Assembly: GCA_964421355.1 (NCBI GenBank)
Contig: CAYQWX010000025.1
Coordinates: forward strand, 1-24,547
Direction: 5' to 3'
DNA length: 24,547 nucleotides
Origin: JALTDM01 sp964421355
GTDB taxonomy: Bacteria; Bacteroidota; Bacteroidia; Bacteroidales; JALTDM01
Made by a program: the position numbers and the translations under genes
Part shown: positions 24,414 to 24,547 of the stretch, piece by piece
Layout of the letters: every line of letters starts with the position of its first letter
How positions within the stretch are numbered: position 1 is the first letter of the stretch
The notes under the pieces: generated by a model
Databases searched by the model: none
Seen by the model: the letters and a program-made list of their open reading frames with translations, nothing else
What the model was told of the DNA's origin: nothing

Positions 24414-24547
24414 CTATTTATAAAACTTTGTAAAAACCTTATTTACACTGCCACTCGGATACATTATTTCCAAAAGATATGATAATGTAGGTGCAATCTG
24501 GTCAATATTTACAGGATCAGATATTCTACGTATTTTGCTTTTCCACC
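24414..24547 (-). CDS. C-terminal fragment of an alkaline-phosphatase-superfamily protein (partial)
   Basis: The minus strand is open from the window edge to a TAG at 24416-24414, giving 43 residues (codons begin at 24545). The piece SDPVNIDQIAPTLSYLLEI followed by YPSGS is the characteristic end of alkaline-phosphatase/nucleotide-pyrophosphatase family proteins such as PafA, where ...DIAPTLA.LL.I..P.G... closes the domain. Such enzymes are exported and hydrolyse phosphate esters; the catalytic residues lie outside the window. The final residues (FTKFYK) are less conserved. The gene converges on rimO with only 5 bases between the stop codons. Confidence 0.72.
   Translation of the reverse strand, partial: WKSKIRRISDPVNIDQIAPTLSYLLEIMYPSGSVNKVFTKFYK

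Overview
The window comes from a low-GC member of the Bacteroidota. Several independent signs agree. Two proteins carry sorting domains of the type IX secretion system (T9SS), one of each known kind. Promoter-like TAnnTTTG boxes, the Bacteroidota -7 consensus, lie in front of many genes, while Shine-Dalgarno sequences are almost absent. One lipoprotein and several surface domains (choice-of-anchor J, SprB repeats, gliding-motility C-terminal domain) are typical of this phylum. A run of exactly 100 N inside dxs marks a scaffolded draft assembly, possibly a metagenome bin. No RNA gene, CRISPR array, insertion sequence or prophage was seen. I cannot place the organism more finely from this sequence alone.

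Layout. 1-1966: a minus-strand dxs (isoprenoid precursor synthesis, broken by the gap) overlapping the first 25 codons of a further exported protein. 1981-6244: plus-strand eno (glycolysis), a hairpin terminator, a MacB/FtsX-type permease, then obg and a PAP2 phosphatase that overlap by 8 bases. 6245-6889: a 645-base non-coding stretch with strong hairpins that looks like a dispersed repeat, followed by a promoter region. 6890-8893: a secreted three-domain protein with a type A T9SS tail. 8963-10457: minus-strand panB and an RluA-type pseudouridine synthase, overlapping by 14 bases. 10521-13043: an operon of lipoprotein, rmlB and a TM2-domain protein. 13096-18174: a small exported protein and a 1544-residue surface protein with a type B T9SS tail. 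18197-18229: a strong bidirectional terminator. 18275-20893: minus-strand clpB. 21104-24408: a tight three-gene operon of long-chain polyprenyl synthase, family 2 glycosyltransferase and rimO. 24414-24547: the C-terminal end of an alkaline-phosphatase-superfamily protein on the minus strand.

How the genes fit together. Most are housekeeping: isoprenoid and quinone supply (dxs, polyprenyl synthase), glycolysis (eno), ribosome maturation and modification (obg, rimO, RluA-type), coenzyme A (panB) and protein disaggregation (clpB). The accessory part is the cell surface: PAP2 phosphatase, rmlB and the glycosyltransferase point to envelope glycans, while the lipoprotein, TM2 protein and the two T9SS cargo proteins point to outer-membrane and surface functions. 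I found no clear new multi-gene system. The points most worth a second look are the 1544-residue surface protein, whose Ig-like domain appears to be split by an inserted beta-sandwich domain and which has no SprF-like partner nearby; the face-to-face identical promoter boxes between panB and the lipoprotein gene; the structured clpB upstream region; and the hairpin-rich intergenic element at 6340-6606.
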